From Pseudomonas ceruminis (GTDB lineage: Bacteria; Pseudomonadota; Gammaproteobacteria; Pseudomonadales; Pseudomonadaceae), in NCBI RefSeq assembly GCF_021602025.1, contig NZ_BQHW01000044.1:1-33329 (forward strand): a DNA stretch of 33,329 bases, written 5' to 3'. The translations under genes were made by a program, and so were the position numbers. How positions within the stretch are numbered: position 1 is the first letter of the stretch; each line of letters opens with the position of its first letter. The notes beneath the pieces are model-generated. The model was given only the letters and a program-made list of their open reading frames with translations. It ran no database searches and was not told the origin of the DNA. Of this stretch, positions 24,340 through 32,410 are shown piece after piece.

Positions 24340-26350
24340 TTGCTCCCCCTATGACTCGCCGGAAGCTCTCTACGCTTCGTTGTTGAGCGATTAAGGACTC
24401 CATTAGCGGACTTCCGTACTGAGCATTAACAAGCCGCTCTTTGAGGACATGTTCAAGATCATCGACTGCGTCCAATCGTTCTGAGTCATACAGCACATCA
24501 GGGCAAGGTTTTTCATCCTCCGAATCACCGCCCCCGCAATGAGCAATGTTGTCGACTCCTCCGTACGGACAAGGCTTGCGACTCGAGCAAACGCCAAGAA
24601 GGATTTGGCGACATGCTGCGGCACCCTTCTTCGCCAAACCGATCATCTTCTTTGCATCCTCTGGCGTGATCAGCCGAACGATCTCAGCCTTACGTTTATC
24701 TCCATGGGGACTTACAAAACGCTCACTCGTAAGCTGCTGTAACTCTCTACCAAGCGTCTCGTACATCGTGCGAACGTACAGCGTGTGAGCCTTATCCTCT
24801 AGACGCATCTGCGAGTGATTTTGTCCGTAGTAAAGGCTCATCGCTCGGGTGACGTGCTTGAGTTGGTACTGAAGCGAGGCATCGCTTACGAGCCCGGAAG
24901 CTTGCATGTTTACTGCACCAGTTCTACGCAACTGATGCCATGCTAACGGCCATACCGCGCCCACTTGATAGTCCTCCGGCAATGTAGGAGTAGCTAGCCG
25001 GGCCAATTTCAAATCCTCACTCGTGATACGCAAACGCTCCAAGTCAAACACCTTGCCGTAGTGGCTCAAAAGGTCGGAATATGACGGAATACTTGGTCTC
25101 AGTGAGTGATCATTTTTCTTGCTCGATGGGGCCCACGGTTCGTAAGAAAACGAGGTTAAAAAACGCCCCGTGAGCCCGCTCGCAGCTACATGAGGTGCGT
25201 ATAATGACCGAAACAGAGAAATGACCTCCATCGCCCTCACTGCGACCTTTACAGATGGGGATGTGACCCACAGGGCGTCGCTATCGGCCTGCGTTTTCGT
25301 CGTCTGTCCACGTAACAAAAAAATGTCGCCGAAATTCTTGTCGTGCTCGACCTCAAGGCATCCCGCTCGAAGATTCCAAGCTTCCTCGACTCGCATGAGG
25401 CTGAAGTTAAGGATGTAAGCTAAACCTGCGCTATTGACCAGTTTCAGATAGCTAGTCAGCGTTCTTACTTGCAATTCACCACTGCGCCCCACCCAACGTT
25501 CAAGTAGCTCAAAAATGCCGAAGCGTTTCGCGGTATCTGCAAACGCTCCGAGAAAACGAAGCCCCGTTTTAGCGCCTGATAAATGCATCTTATGGCCGCA
25601 AAAAGGTTGTGCGTTTGCGCACGCCACTCTTTTTGAAACTCTATGATTATGTTCGTAAGCCTCAATGCTGAACCGGTAACAAGCTTCAACTTGTTGTTGA
25701 TGGGATAGGAAGTCATCAAGACACTCTCGCAGCCTGGTGACTTGGTAGTGCCAAATACGTGGAGGAATGTACGGTGTTTGAGCTGTTTGGTGGGGTGGAA
25801 ACAGCGCAGCCAGACGGGTTAGCGAGCCCGAATCCAGCAAAGTAAACCCTACGGCGCTGCGAGACGCGTATAGCTCATGCATTAACGACAGAAACTCAGT
25901 CTTTCTTGAGGCATGAAGAAAGGCAGGGATTTCCTCGCATACGCGTGGAAAGCGGCTCAATTCGCTGGCCAGTATTCCTGCCTCTTCACACAAAACAAAC
26001 AACCGCCGCATCTGATCGAACCGCGTCTTTAGAGATCGATAGCCGCGAGCGCCGTACGGCCCGTATAGCCACCAGCCTGTGATGATACGAAGCAGATCAG
26101 CGTTCGCCGAGCTAATGGGCGCCGCGACTTTTGTGGCGGGGCCATCCCCGAAATTTAGCGTTAACGCCTTCTTGGCCCATGGGTCAAGCCTCCAAACTGG
26201 GTCGCCCCAACGGCTTACTACTTTGCCCTGTGCATCAATTACGACAGGCCAATCAGGTGGCGGAGGCCAGCTCTCAGGACGGTAATTTGGCGCTCCGGGA
26301 ACGGCGAGAGGCGACTCAATAGAAAGCCCTAACGTCGTGAGGATATTCAT
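24329..26350 (-). CDS. ginC: GinC, tyrosine recombinase
   Basis: The start ATG overlaps the ginB stop as ATGA; an earlier in-frame start at 26398 lies inside ginB. The 673-residue product has a long N-terminal region and a C-terminal catalytic domain. R320 is in SLMRVEEAWNL, H472-x-x-R475 in WHQLRRTGAVNM, and H499 with Y507 or Y508 in LKHVTRAMSLYYG. The tail carries a Cys-rich, probably zinc-binding stretch (CSSRKPCPYGG, then HCGGGDSEDEKPCPD). All catalytic positions look intact. It acts with GinA and GinB in island recombination. Confidence 0.85.
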   Translation of the reverse strand: MNILTTLGLSIESPLAVPGAPNYRPESWPPPPDWPVVIDAQGKVVSRWGDPVWRLDPWAKKALTLNFGDGPATKVAAPISSANADLLRIITGWWLYGPYGARGYRSLKTRFDQMRRLFVLCEEAGILASELSRFPRVCEEIPAFLHASRKTEFLSLMHELYASRSAVGFTLLDSGSLTRLAALFPPHQTAQTPYIPPRIWHYQVTRLRECLDDFLSHQQQVEACYRFSIEAYEHNHRVSKRVACANAQPFCGHKMHLSGAKTGLRFLGAFADTAKRFGIFELLERWVGRSGELQVRTLTSYLKLVNSAGLAYILNFSLMRVEEAWNLRAGCLEVEHDKNFGDIFLLRGQTTKTQADSDALWVTSPSVKVAVRAMEVISLFRSLYAPHVAASGLTGRFLTSFSYEPWAPSSKKNDHSLRPSIPSYSDLLSHYGKVFDLERLRITSEDLKLARLATPTLPEDYQVGAVWPLAWHQLRRTGAVNMQASGLVSDASLQYQLKHVTRAMSLYYGQNHSQMRLEDKAHTLYVRTMYETLGRELQQLTSERFVSPHGDKRKAEIVRLITPEDAKKMIGLAKKGAAACRQILLGVCSSRKPCPYGGVDNIAHCGGGDSEDEKPCPDVLYDSERLDAVDDLEHVLKERLVNAQYGSPLMESLIAQQRSVESFRRVIGGANGR

Positions 26351-28083
26351 AAGGAAGGTCCCGCTGTAACTTCCGCCAGCCGAATAAATCCGTCCCAAGC
26401 TGGGTGATAACTCTCCTCAGCTATGCGAGCCAGTGCCTCCTCAACCCAAAGCCGACGCACCTCGCTACTTTCTTGAAAGAACCGCAGCTTCGCACTCAGA
26501 CGCTCAATCGCAAGCATTGCAGGATGGTCAGCCTCCTCAGATCTATCCGTGGAAGCTGGACGATATCTAGTTAGCTCCAAGCTCTTGAGCACGCGCAAAC
26601 TACTTAGCGACCAGACGTGATCTTCGCTTTCAATATCCCGATGATTGACGCAGAAGAGGCAACCAGCAGCGTTGATACAATCGGGATCAGGTGCATTCGT
26701 CGGAGCATCTACGACCGATTCTGGCAAGGACGTCGCACAAGCACCTGGAGCAGGTGAGCAAATGACGGGATCTGATTGCCGGTGAAATCGAGTAATTTCA
26801 ATCATCGCAATTTGCGGATTGGGCTCAGCGTACACACGGATCAACGTTTCAGCTGTGTGCTGTGCGATTTCCGCGACCAGTTCAGGGCGTTGCGATTCAC
26901 GTAACAACCAGTTAATACGAGCACCCCGTAGCTTACGTGGTCGAACGAATCGAATATTGGAATCGGTACAGAGGCGCACTAGAGCTGTGAACTGAGGAGC
27001 TTCTACAACGAGACGTCCCCCAAGACGGACGAGAGGAAAAAGAAGCCCCTCTAGGTCGTCCGGAAACCACGTGTTTCGCCACTCAATGTAGCGTTCAAAC
27101 CACTCCTTGTAGCTTGAGAAAACTTCAAATAGCACTTCGCCCTGACGACGCTTTTTGTAAGACCTGACTTGGTAACCATCAAGGTGACTCGTATAGTGGT
27201 ATTGGTCGATCCGAAGTTGATGCGCCTGCGACAAATTCATGCCGGTTTGCGCGATGAACATAAGCATCTCGGCTTCGATTCTCAGATTTACTGCCGGGTA
27301 TCGAGTCTCGATTGAAACGTCAGAGTCCCGGAATTCTCGGTGTCGAAGGATGGCCGCAATCTGGAATTTGGTTTGAGGTCGAACCCGTCGTGACGCTTCT
27401 TTCTCTGTATCGCGAAGGCCGCACCAGATAGGTAGCGTTGTACCCGATCTCAATGCCACTTGGATGGGGAGTGGTCCCGCCACAGCCTCATAAGTGAGTG
27501 ACGTACAGAGGTCGGCAATTAACTGCCCGAAAGAAAAGCTCTCTTCCACACTTTGCTTATCAGCGCTCCCATTTCTAACCCGTCCGTTGCCTCTGGGTTT
27601 GCGAATTCGTGTGCTGTACAAAAGTGTCGAGCTTCGGCCTAGCACTCGATCAAGCATCGTCGCTGTCAAACTTGCAGTGTCGTATAACGATCCGGCAGTT
27701 AAATATCCTTCCACACGGTGACGGTGTAAAAGATGCTCTGCCCACCCCAGGTAAGCTTGCGCAACCTTGTCAATGCTCAACTGGCGTCCGGATTGATCCG
27801 CCCACCGAAAAAACTGCCGCAACGAACCGATCTTGTTATTCGCCGAAAAGCGGCTCCCCCCGCCTACAAGGTCGTCGGCCAAACACTCGTGGAGCTCCTT
27901 TACAAGCTCTACCCGTTCCAGCAAAGGATCCCCTAAAACACCTGATGTGATTTCATTGCGTACAGTCTTCACTTTTGCCTTTGCACCACCGCTGTATAAA
28001 AATGGGGTCAGATCCCAAGGCGTCTCGTTCTTCGCGTACTCAAGCATTGGAAACGTTAGGTCTGAAGACGTCCGATTATTCAT
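26347..28083 (-). CDS. ginB: GinB, tyrosine recombinase-like protein with altered active site
   Basis: The start at 28083 overlaps the ginA stop by eight bases; the longer frame to 28239 is a shadow of ginA. The 578-residue product has the recombinase fold near residues 270-460. The usual first Arg is Asn (N283 in AQTGMNLSQAHQL), and the HxxR box reads RGAR (KLRGARINWLLRE). The later His and nucleophile-like Tyr remain (AQHTAETLIRVYAEPN). A C-terminal Cys cluster follows (CINAAGCLFCVNH). It may be a structural or helper subunit rather than an active cutter. Confidence 0.8.
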   Translation of the reverse strand: MNNRTSSDLTFPMLEYAKNETPWDLTPFLYSGGAKAKVKTVRNEITSGVLGDPLLERVELVKELHECLADDLVGGGSRFSANNKIGSLRQFFRWADQSGRQLSIDKVAQAYLGWAEHLLHRHRVEGYLTAGSLYDTASLTATMLDRVLGRSSTLLYSTRIRKPRGNGRVRNGSADKQSVEESFSFGQLIADLCTSLTYEAVAGPLPIQVALRSGTTLPIWCGLRDTEKEASRRVRPQTKFQIAAILRHREFRDSDVSIETRYPAVNLRIEAEMLMFIAQTGMNLSQAHQLRIDQYHYTSHLDGYQVRSYKKRRQGEVLFEVFSSYKEWFERYIEWRNTWFPDDLEGLLFPLVRLGGRLVVEAPQFTALVRLCTDSNIRFVRPRKLRGARINWLLRESQRPELVAEIAQHTAETLIRVYAEPNPQIAMIEITRFHRQSDPVICSPAPGACATSLPESVVDAPTNAPDPDCINAAGCLFCVNHRDIESEDHVWSLSSLRVLKSLELTRYRPASTDRSEEADHPAMLAIERLSAKLRFFQESSEVRRLWVEEALARIAEESYHPAWDGFIRLAEVTAGPSL

Positions 28084-29368
28084 TGCTCGCTCCGTGCCTG
28101 GAAGAAATCCCTGTAAACGCAGCCATGAAGCTGTTCGCAATGGCCTGCTTAGCGGGTGTGGCTTGCACAAACTTGATGTATTTGAAGGTAGTAGCCTCCG
28201 AATTTCGACCGTGAAGCAATGCATTGCTAACAGTCGCAATCACTATCGCCACATCATCGCAATTTGCTAAAGCCAGCTTGGCTAGCTCAGTTCCAAAGGT
28301 GCACCGGGACTGATGGAAGCGAAATGTCCTGAGTACCTTAACGCCAGCTGTGATGCCTGCTTTTCTAAGCGATGACATCTCAACGTTTATGGCCGAAGAC
28401 TGATCGCTGCTGCGCCGTCCGAAGGTATTACCGAAACGAGTCAAGAAAACTAGGTCTCGATTCTCATCGGCAGCAGATGCCTCGCGACTTAACCTGCGGA
28501 GCCCCTTGGAATATTCCAAAACTTCTGAACACAAAGCTTCGGGAATCCATACCTGGCCAGTTACTCCAAATTTGGTATGCACGGGCGGGGACGCACCTGG
28601 CCCCACAAATATCCTAAGCAGGCCTTTAGCGGACGGATCAGGTATCGCACGTTCCAACGCGCCGATACGAAGGTCACAGATTGTTCCCAGTCGCATACCC
28701 GTGAAAAAGCCTAGAGCTAGCATCAGGTACAGCTCAGGCGAGGCATTACGTTTTGCAAAATCGAGAATGACGTCGCGGTCAGATGAGGTGACAGGAAGCA
28801 ACCCGCCTTCCAAAGTGATCCCGATGCGTTTCCGGTTGGGAATCCCCAGATCGGTAGTAGTGCCAGCGAAGGTTCGTTCAAAACCAACCTGGTCAAAGTA
28901 TTTGATGAAAAAGCGCTTGTCTTTCCATAGTGGCAACAGCGGAGATAGAAGCCCACGCTTCCTGACCCACCTATAGAAACTGATGCAGTTGCGCATGTAC
29001 TCGGAGGCCGTTGCTGGGCTGATATGACCAGCATCTCGCGCCTTAATAAGCGCCCCACGGTACTGAACGAGACACCGATCAGCTTTTCGAGACGGGAACT
29101 CAAACCACTCAAGTCTGCGGCTCTCCAAAAACTTCGCGTAGTTCAGCAGTCCATTAACGTTGCTGGAAACGGTCTTTAGGATTGCTTCCCCATTGGTGAC
29201 ACGCTCCATAGCCCAGAGGTTCGCCTCTCTCCAGGGCAAGCCGTTTACCCAGAAAATTTGTGGTAGCCCTTCGATTACTACCCGGGAGCTATTCGACGAG
29301 TAGGTAATCAGGCGGTCTTTGACAGAAAGGTCATGCGGACTGAAGTGGATGTGCTCAACGGTAGCCAA
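28076..29368 (-). CDS. ginA: GinA, tyrosine recombinase
   Basis: The 430-residue product has R226 in FFTGMRLGTICDLR, H352-x-x-R355 in FRFHQSRCTFGTEL, H386 in LLHGRNSEATTFKY and nucleophile Y397, the full tyrosine recombinase set. An N-terminal SAM-like core-binding region precedes it. The start appears to be TTG 29368; AGAGA lies just upstream and no better start is in frame. It is the first gene of the overlapping operon and lies 46 bases after the stop of truncated rulB, on the same strand. Confidence 0.85.
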   Translation of the reverse strand: MATVEHIHFSPHDLSVKDRLITYSSNSSRVVIEGLPQIFWVNGLPWREANLWAMERVTNGEAILKTVSSNVNGLLNYAKFLESRRLEWFEFPSRKADRCLVQYRGALIKARDAGHISPATASEYMRNCISFYRWVRKRGLLSPLLPLWKDKRFFIKYFDQVGFERTFAGTTTDLGIPNRKRIGITLEGGLLPVTSSDRDVILDFAKRNASPELYLMLALGFFTGMRLGTICDLRIGALERAIPDPSAKGLLRIFVGPGASPPVHTKFGVTGQVWIPEALCSEVLEYSKGLRRLSREASAADENRDLVFLTRFGNTFGRRSSDQSSAINVEMSSLRKAGITAGVKVLRTFRFHQSRCTFGTELAKLALANCDDVAIVIATVSNALLHGRNSEATTFKYIKFVQATPAKQAIANSFMAAFTGISSRHGASNE

Positions 29369-29395
29369 GGGATATCTCTGTAAGAAAAAGCGCCA

Positions 29396-29406
29396 ATGTC
29401 CATGGG
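29396..29406. repeat. right subterminal inverted repeat of the island
   Basis: ATGTCCATGGG is the inverted copy of CCCATGGACAT at 12396-12406. It lies 44 bases inside the right core, between ginA and the junction, so the two copies are not at equal distances from the ends. Confidence 0.45.
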
Positions 29407-29414
29407 AACCCTAT

Positions 29415-29777
29415 CTAACTTTGGGCGTCCACAGTATGCAACTTATTCTTATCGATTGAATAACGCTCCCACTCGGGGACCAGGGAGGCGATGGCTACGC
29501 CAACGCGGTGACTCAATTCGCCATAGAGCGTGTAATTGGAGCTGAAAACCGCGACACCGTTCTGTTCGAGGAACCCGAGCACCTTGAAATAGGGATCGCC
29601 CATCTTCAGACCGAGGGCTTTAGCCTCGTTCGTACGGGCCACAATGCAGCCGTCCGAGTTACTCAAAACGACGACCGGGCGCTGTCGTAGCTCGGGTCTA
29701 AAAATGCGCTCGCAGCTGCAGTAGAACGAGTTGACGTCCACCAGAGCGAAGATAGGACGGGAGCTGTCAGCGCACAT
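29415..29777 (-). pseudogene. rulB: rulB, 5' portion cut by the island
   Basis: The first 109 residues match the N-terminus of UmuC-type polymerases: IFALVDVNSFYCSCERIFRP with the metal-binding Asp, VVVLSNSDGCIVARTNEAKA, then SSNYTLYGELSHRV, up to WERYSID. The frame then enters the island, adding 11 unrelated residues to a TAG. The gap falls between the catalytic Asp and Glu of the SIDE motif; the Glu begins the fragment at 12371. The gene overlaps rulA by 11 bases. The product cannot polymerise DNA. Confidence 0.92.
29443..29463. other. attR site: ATCGAT core with inverted arms
   Basis: TTATTC (29443-29448) and GAATAA (29458-29463) are inverted repeats around the nine bases TTATCGATT, which contain the core. 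TTATTC belongs to the island and GAATAA to rulB. The arrangement matches the general form of a tyrosine recombinase crossover site. Confidence 0.6.
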
Positions 29778-30198
29778 GCTTGGTCAGGTCCCAGGTTACG
29801 ACCCCAAACACATCAATCGAGCCGTACTGATCAGGGGTTATGGTCTTATAGTCTGGGTGGGCCGATTCCAGCAGCCAACGATCATCGGGGGCCTTAGCCA
29901 GCCGTTTAACCAGCGGTTGGTTATCCACGTAGGCCAGAACGATCTGACCGGTTCGCGCCGTGATCGATCGGTCGACGATCAAGACCCCGCCGTCGTAGAT
30001 TCCTGCATCACGCATGCTTTCGCCCTGGACACGCACAATCCACACATGCGGCGCCCGAATGTTCAGCAACTCATCAAGAGAAATCGGTGGCTCATAGTAA
30101 TCAGCTGCAGGGCTTGGAAAACCGCCTGCAGCCGTTCCGGCGAGAACCGAAATGAGCTCGCTTGAGTCTCGAAGGGGCTGAATAGATACAACGTTCAT
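29767..30198 (-). CDS. rulA: RulA (UmuD-type SOS mutagenesis protein)
   Basis: The 143-residue product has the self-cleavage region AAGGFPSPAADYYE (cut expected between G25 and G26), catalytic S61 in QGESMRDAGIYDG and K98 in NQPLVKRL, the Ser-Lys dyad of the LexA/UmuD family. After RecA-stimulated cleavage it normally joins the polymerase RulB to form a pol V-like complex for translesion synthesis. The gene appears intact although rulB is split. It is preceded by a perfect LexA box 15 bases before the start. Confidence 0.93.
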   Translation of the reverse strand: MNVVSIQPLRDSSELISVLAGTAAGGFPSPAADYYEPPISLDELLNIRAPHVWIVRVQGESMRDAGIYDGGVLIVDRSITARTGQIVLAYVDNQPLVKRLAKAPDDRWLLESAHPDYKTITPDQYGSIDVFGVVTWDLTKHVR

Positions 30199-30213
30199 GG
30201 GGCACCGAGTTCA

Positions 30214-30233
30214 TACTGTTTGCATATACAGTA
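30214..30233 (-). promoter_or_regulatory. LexA (SOS) box
   Basis: TACTGTTTGCATATACAGTA is a palindrome with CTGT-N8-ACAG, the gammaproteobacterial LexA consensus. It lies just upstream of rulA and should repress rulA, the truncated rulB and possibly reading into ginABCD. Confidence 0.9.
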
Positions 30234-30389
30234 ATGCAGGCAGTACGGCGCGGCTAGAGTCACTGCGACAAAAGGCCTTTCGACAAGGCGTAGATTCGAC
30301 CCAACGGCGGTCGGATTGATAGGACTCGCAGCTGCTGCAAGTCTCGATACCGCCACGCTAAATCCAAATGCTCACAGGAGAGGCTAGGT

Positions 30390-30935
30390 ATGTGTAGCCA
30401 TTACGAGGCGCCGACGCCAAACCAACTCGCAGCGGCCTTCGGCATCGAGGACGATCAGCAGGGGAAACTCGACCTATGGCCAGGCTACATCGGCCCGTTT
30501 CTACGCAGAGCTGGCGAGGCGGTTGAACAGGATGGCGCACCGCCGCAGCTGGATCTGCTCACTGGGTCGTTCGGCTTAATACCCTGCTGGAGTAAGGACA
30601 TTAAGATAGCCAGGCGCACCTATAACGCCAGGTCGGAAACCGTGGCGGAGAAACCGTCTTTTCGCAATGCATGGCGGCGTGCTCAGCACTGCATCATTCC
30701 CGCTGCTGCGATCTATGAGCCTGACTGGCGATCGGGGCGTGCAGTGCCCACCCGGATCGCCCGGGCTGACGGCGAGGTTATGGGGATAGCAGGGCTTTGG
30801 GAGGAATGGCGCGACCCTGAAACGCGTCAGGTGCTTCATTCATACACAATGTTGACGGTTAACGCTGATACGCACGCGTTCATGCGCAACTACCATCGGC
30901 CGGATGATGAAAAGCAGACAGAGGTGCCGCTGTAA
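30390..30935 (+). CDS. SRAP-domain protein (YedK/HMCES type), short at the C-terminus
   Basis: The product starts MCSHYEAP with the essential Cys2. It also has the Asn of TYNARSETV, the Glu of AAAIYEPDW and the His of NADTHAFM, the four catalytic residues of SRAP proteins. These crosslink to abasic sites in single-stranded DNA and protect them. It has 181 residues against about 220 in relatives and ends NYHRPDDEKQTEVPL, just where the last strand and helix should follow. The end may have been changed by an indel. Its position beside rulAB, transcribed divergently, fits DNA-damage tolerance. Confidence 0.85.
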   Translation: MCSHYEAPTPNQLAAAFGIEDDQQGKLDLWPGYIGPFLRRAGEAVEQDGAPPQLDLLTGSFGLIPCWSKDIKIARRTYNARSETVAEKPSFRNAWRRAQHCIIPAAAIYEPDWRSGRAVPTRIARADGEVMGIAGLWEEWRDPETRQVLHSYTMLTVNADTHAFMRNYHRPDDEKQTEVPL

Positions 30936-31000
30936 GCGGCGGGAACTCCTGCAGCCAGCTGGCCCCAAAACTGTATCACCTCACGCTCAAGGAGATCCCG

Positions 31001-31225
31001 ATGGACAACTATCACGTGGTAGCCGAGGGTTCTGGCTGGAAACTGCATCTGCAGGGCGATAGCCGGGCGCTGCTGAACGCCCCAACCAAGGCTCAGCTGC
31101 TGGAGCAGCTGCCCGGGTACATGGAGGGTCGTACTGGCTCGGTAAAGATCCATACGGCCACTGGGCAGATCGAGGATGAGCGCACCTATCCGCGCAGTGC
31201 TGACCCGCGCCGTAGCAAAGGGTAG
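31001..31225 (+). CDS. DUF2188 family protein
   Basis: AAGGAGAT precedes the ATG by about six bases. The 74-residue product starts MDNYHVVAEGSGWKLHLQGD and goes on to SRALLNAPTKAQLLEQLPGY, the typical DUF2188 layout (YHVVP..GW.VK..G..RA....TK..A). The function of this family is unknown. It may be co-transcribed with the SRAP gene 65 bases upstream. Confidence 0.75.
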   Translation: MDNYHVVAEGSGWKLHLQGDSRALLNAPTKAQLLEQLPGYMEGRTGSVKIHTATGQIEDERTYPRSADPRRSKG

Positions 31226-31240
31226 GGCGCGGTCAGGCTT

Positions 31241-31387
31241 CTATCGGTAGTCGCCCTCGGGCCAGTCTGGCGGGGCGCTTTTCTTGCGATACCTCCGCTT
31301 GAGGGCGATTGCGCCTAAGAAAGCCAATGCCAGCACACCTGCAGCTACTAAAAACACCCAGTTATCAGTCATCGTCAACATCGTCAT
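31241..31387 (-). CDS. small single-pass membrane protein, 48 aa
   Basis: The product starts MTMLTMTDNWVFLVAAG, has one strong membrane helix (WVFLVAAGVLALAFLGAIAL) and a basic then acidic tail (KRRYRKKSAPPDWPEGDYR). AGGGG lies eight bases before the ATG at 31387; ATGs at 31381 and 31372 are in frame too. It is convergent with the DUF2188 gene, 15 bases away. Positive-inside charges put the C-terminus in the cytoplasm. Function unknown. Confidence 0.5.
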   Translation of the reverse strand: MTMLTMTDNWVFLVAAGVLALAFLGAIALKRRYRKKSAPPDWPEGDYR

Positions 31388-31556
31388 CACGTTGCCCCTG
31401 TCGTTGCCGACTCGTTTGGTCAGCTCTACTTTCAGCGTGCGGGTGGAGCACGGGGTGGCGCAACTGATTTTCCATGACCTTTGGGCTTGTAGTTCTGCGA
31501 GGCGTCCACGGCCGCACTAGACTTGAACTCCGCCCTTCAAGATCGAGGATGCTGCC

Positions 31557-31796
31557 ATGACCATGATCGATGCCGACAAGCTGAAACCTGCCTTGGAGGC
31601 TTGGCAAATCGCCGCTGCATTTGTGGTCCTGTCTTCGCAATCGGCCGACGCCGCATTCCTCCGCGGCGAGCATAAGGACGCCGACCAGATGGCCGAGCGC
31701 ACCCAGCAGGCCCTGCGCACCCTTGAAGAAAAGGCCCACAACCTGGCGAAGCTGGTGGAGGCGCTGATCTACCAGGCGGAGCATCCCACCGGTTGA
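31557..31796 (+). CDS. hypothetical helical protein, 79 aa
   Basis: GAGG lies about nine bases before the ATG. The product is helical with no Cys or membrane segment (DADKLKPALEAWQIAAAFVV, then EERTQQALRTLEEKAHNL-like text) and may form a helical bundle. It is of a type found in small genes of Pseudomonas elements. Function unknown. Confidence 0.55.
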   Translation: MTMIDADKLKPALEAWQIAAAFVVLSSQSADAAFLRGEHKDADQMAERTQQALRTLEEKAHNLAKLVEALIYQAEHPTG

Positions 31797-31931
31797 CCCA
31801 GGGCCGGCGCCGACCAGCAAATTTTCCGTGAACACTGCGAAATCATTGGTGATAGGCTTCCTAGGAGGCCTATTGCCGACTCTCTAAGGATCGATCCCGG
31901 TCCGCGTTCAATCCCAACAGAGAGTCCTGCC

Positions 31932-32393
31932 ATGAATCCCCGTCGTGCTGCATCCCTTCGCCCTGGACAGTTCAAACATTTGGTACGAGTAGCGTCCGTA
32001 TCTGGCCGTATGCCAGAGCGTGACGTGTTGCTGGTCTGGATCACCCACACCACAGGCGTGAGGGTCACCGAGCTGGCCCAGTTGGAGGTCGCCGACGTGC
32101 TCTTTCCAAGCGGGGCTGTCCGGCCCGAACTGTACTTGCGACCCTCGATCACGAAGGGCTGCCGTGCGCGCAATGTGTACCTGACGCATCCCCGGTGCCT
32201 GGCCGCTCTGGAGCAGTGGCTTGCGCTGCGCCAAAGGCGCCGCTGGGGGCTTTCGGGTGCCGCCGAATATCGAGGGTTACGCCCTGATTCGAAACTGATT
32301 CTGACCCACAAGGGCCAGGCATTTGAAATGGCGTTCAAACATCGGATGTTGGAAGGCGGGCCGGAGGTGTACCGGGCCTGTGACGCTTGGTAG
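31932..32393 (+). pseudogene. tyrosine recombinase/integrase, lacking the C-terminal catalytic half
   Basis: The 153 residues match the front of a short site-specific integrase. TGVRVTELAQLEVADV contains the first catalytic Arg (R44), ITKGCRARNVYL the conserved Lys, and FEMAFKHRMLEGGPEVYRAC a conserved block. The frame then ends at W-stop. The HxxR box and the Tyr nucleophile, which should follow within about 60 residues, are absent. A repeat array begins 18 bases later, so insertion or deletion by another element probably cut it. Confidence 0.75.
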
Positions 32394-32410
32394 CAGCTTG
32401 CAGTTCCTAA

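Larger units (their letters stand above)
12372..29456. mobile_element. GInt-type genomic island inserted in rulB
   Basis: The two rulB fragments are separated by about 17 kb bounded by a direct 6-bp ATCGAT repeat. At the end next to rulA lies a four-gene overlapping operon of three large tyrosine recombinases and one small helical protein. That is the defining ginABCD set of GInt islands reported in Pseudomonas, related to recombinase-in-trio elements. rulB is a reported hotspot for such insertions in pseudomonads. The cargo is mosaic: toxin-antitoxin, histidine kinase, SulP, exporters, Tn3 and IS66 remnants, CoiA-like gene. The boundaries are visible in the sequence; assignment to GInt is by gene content. 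Confidence 0.85.
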
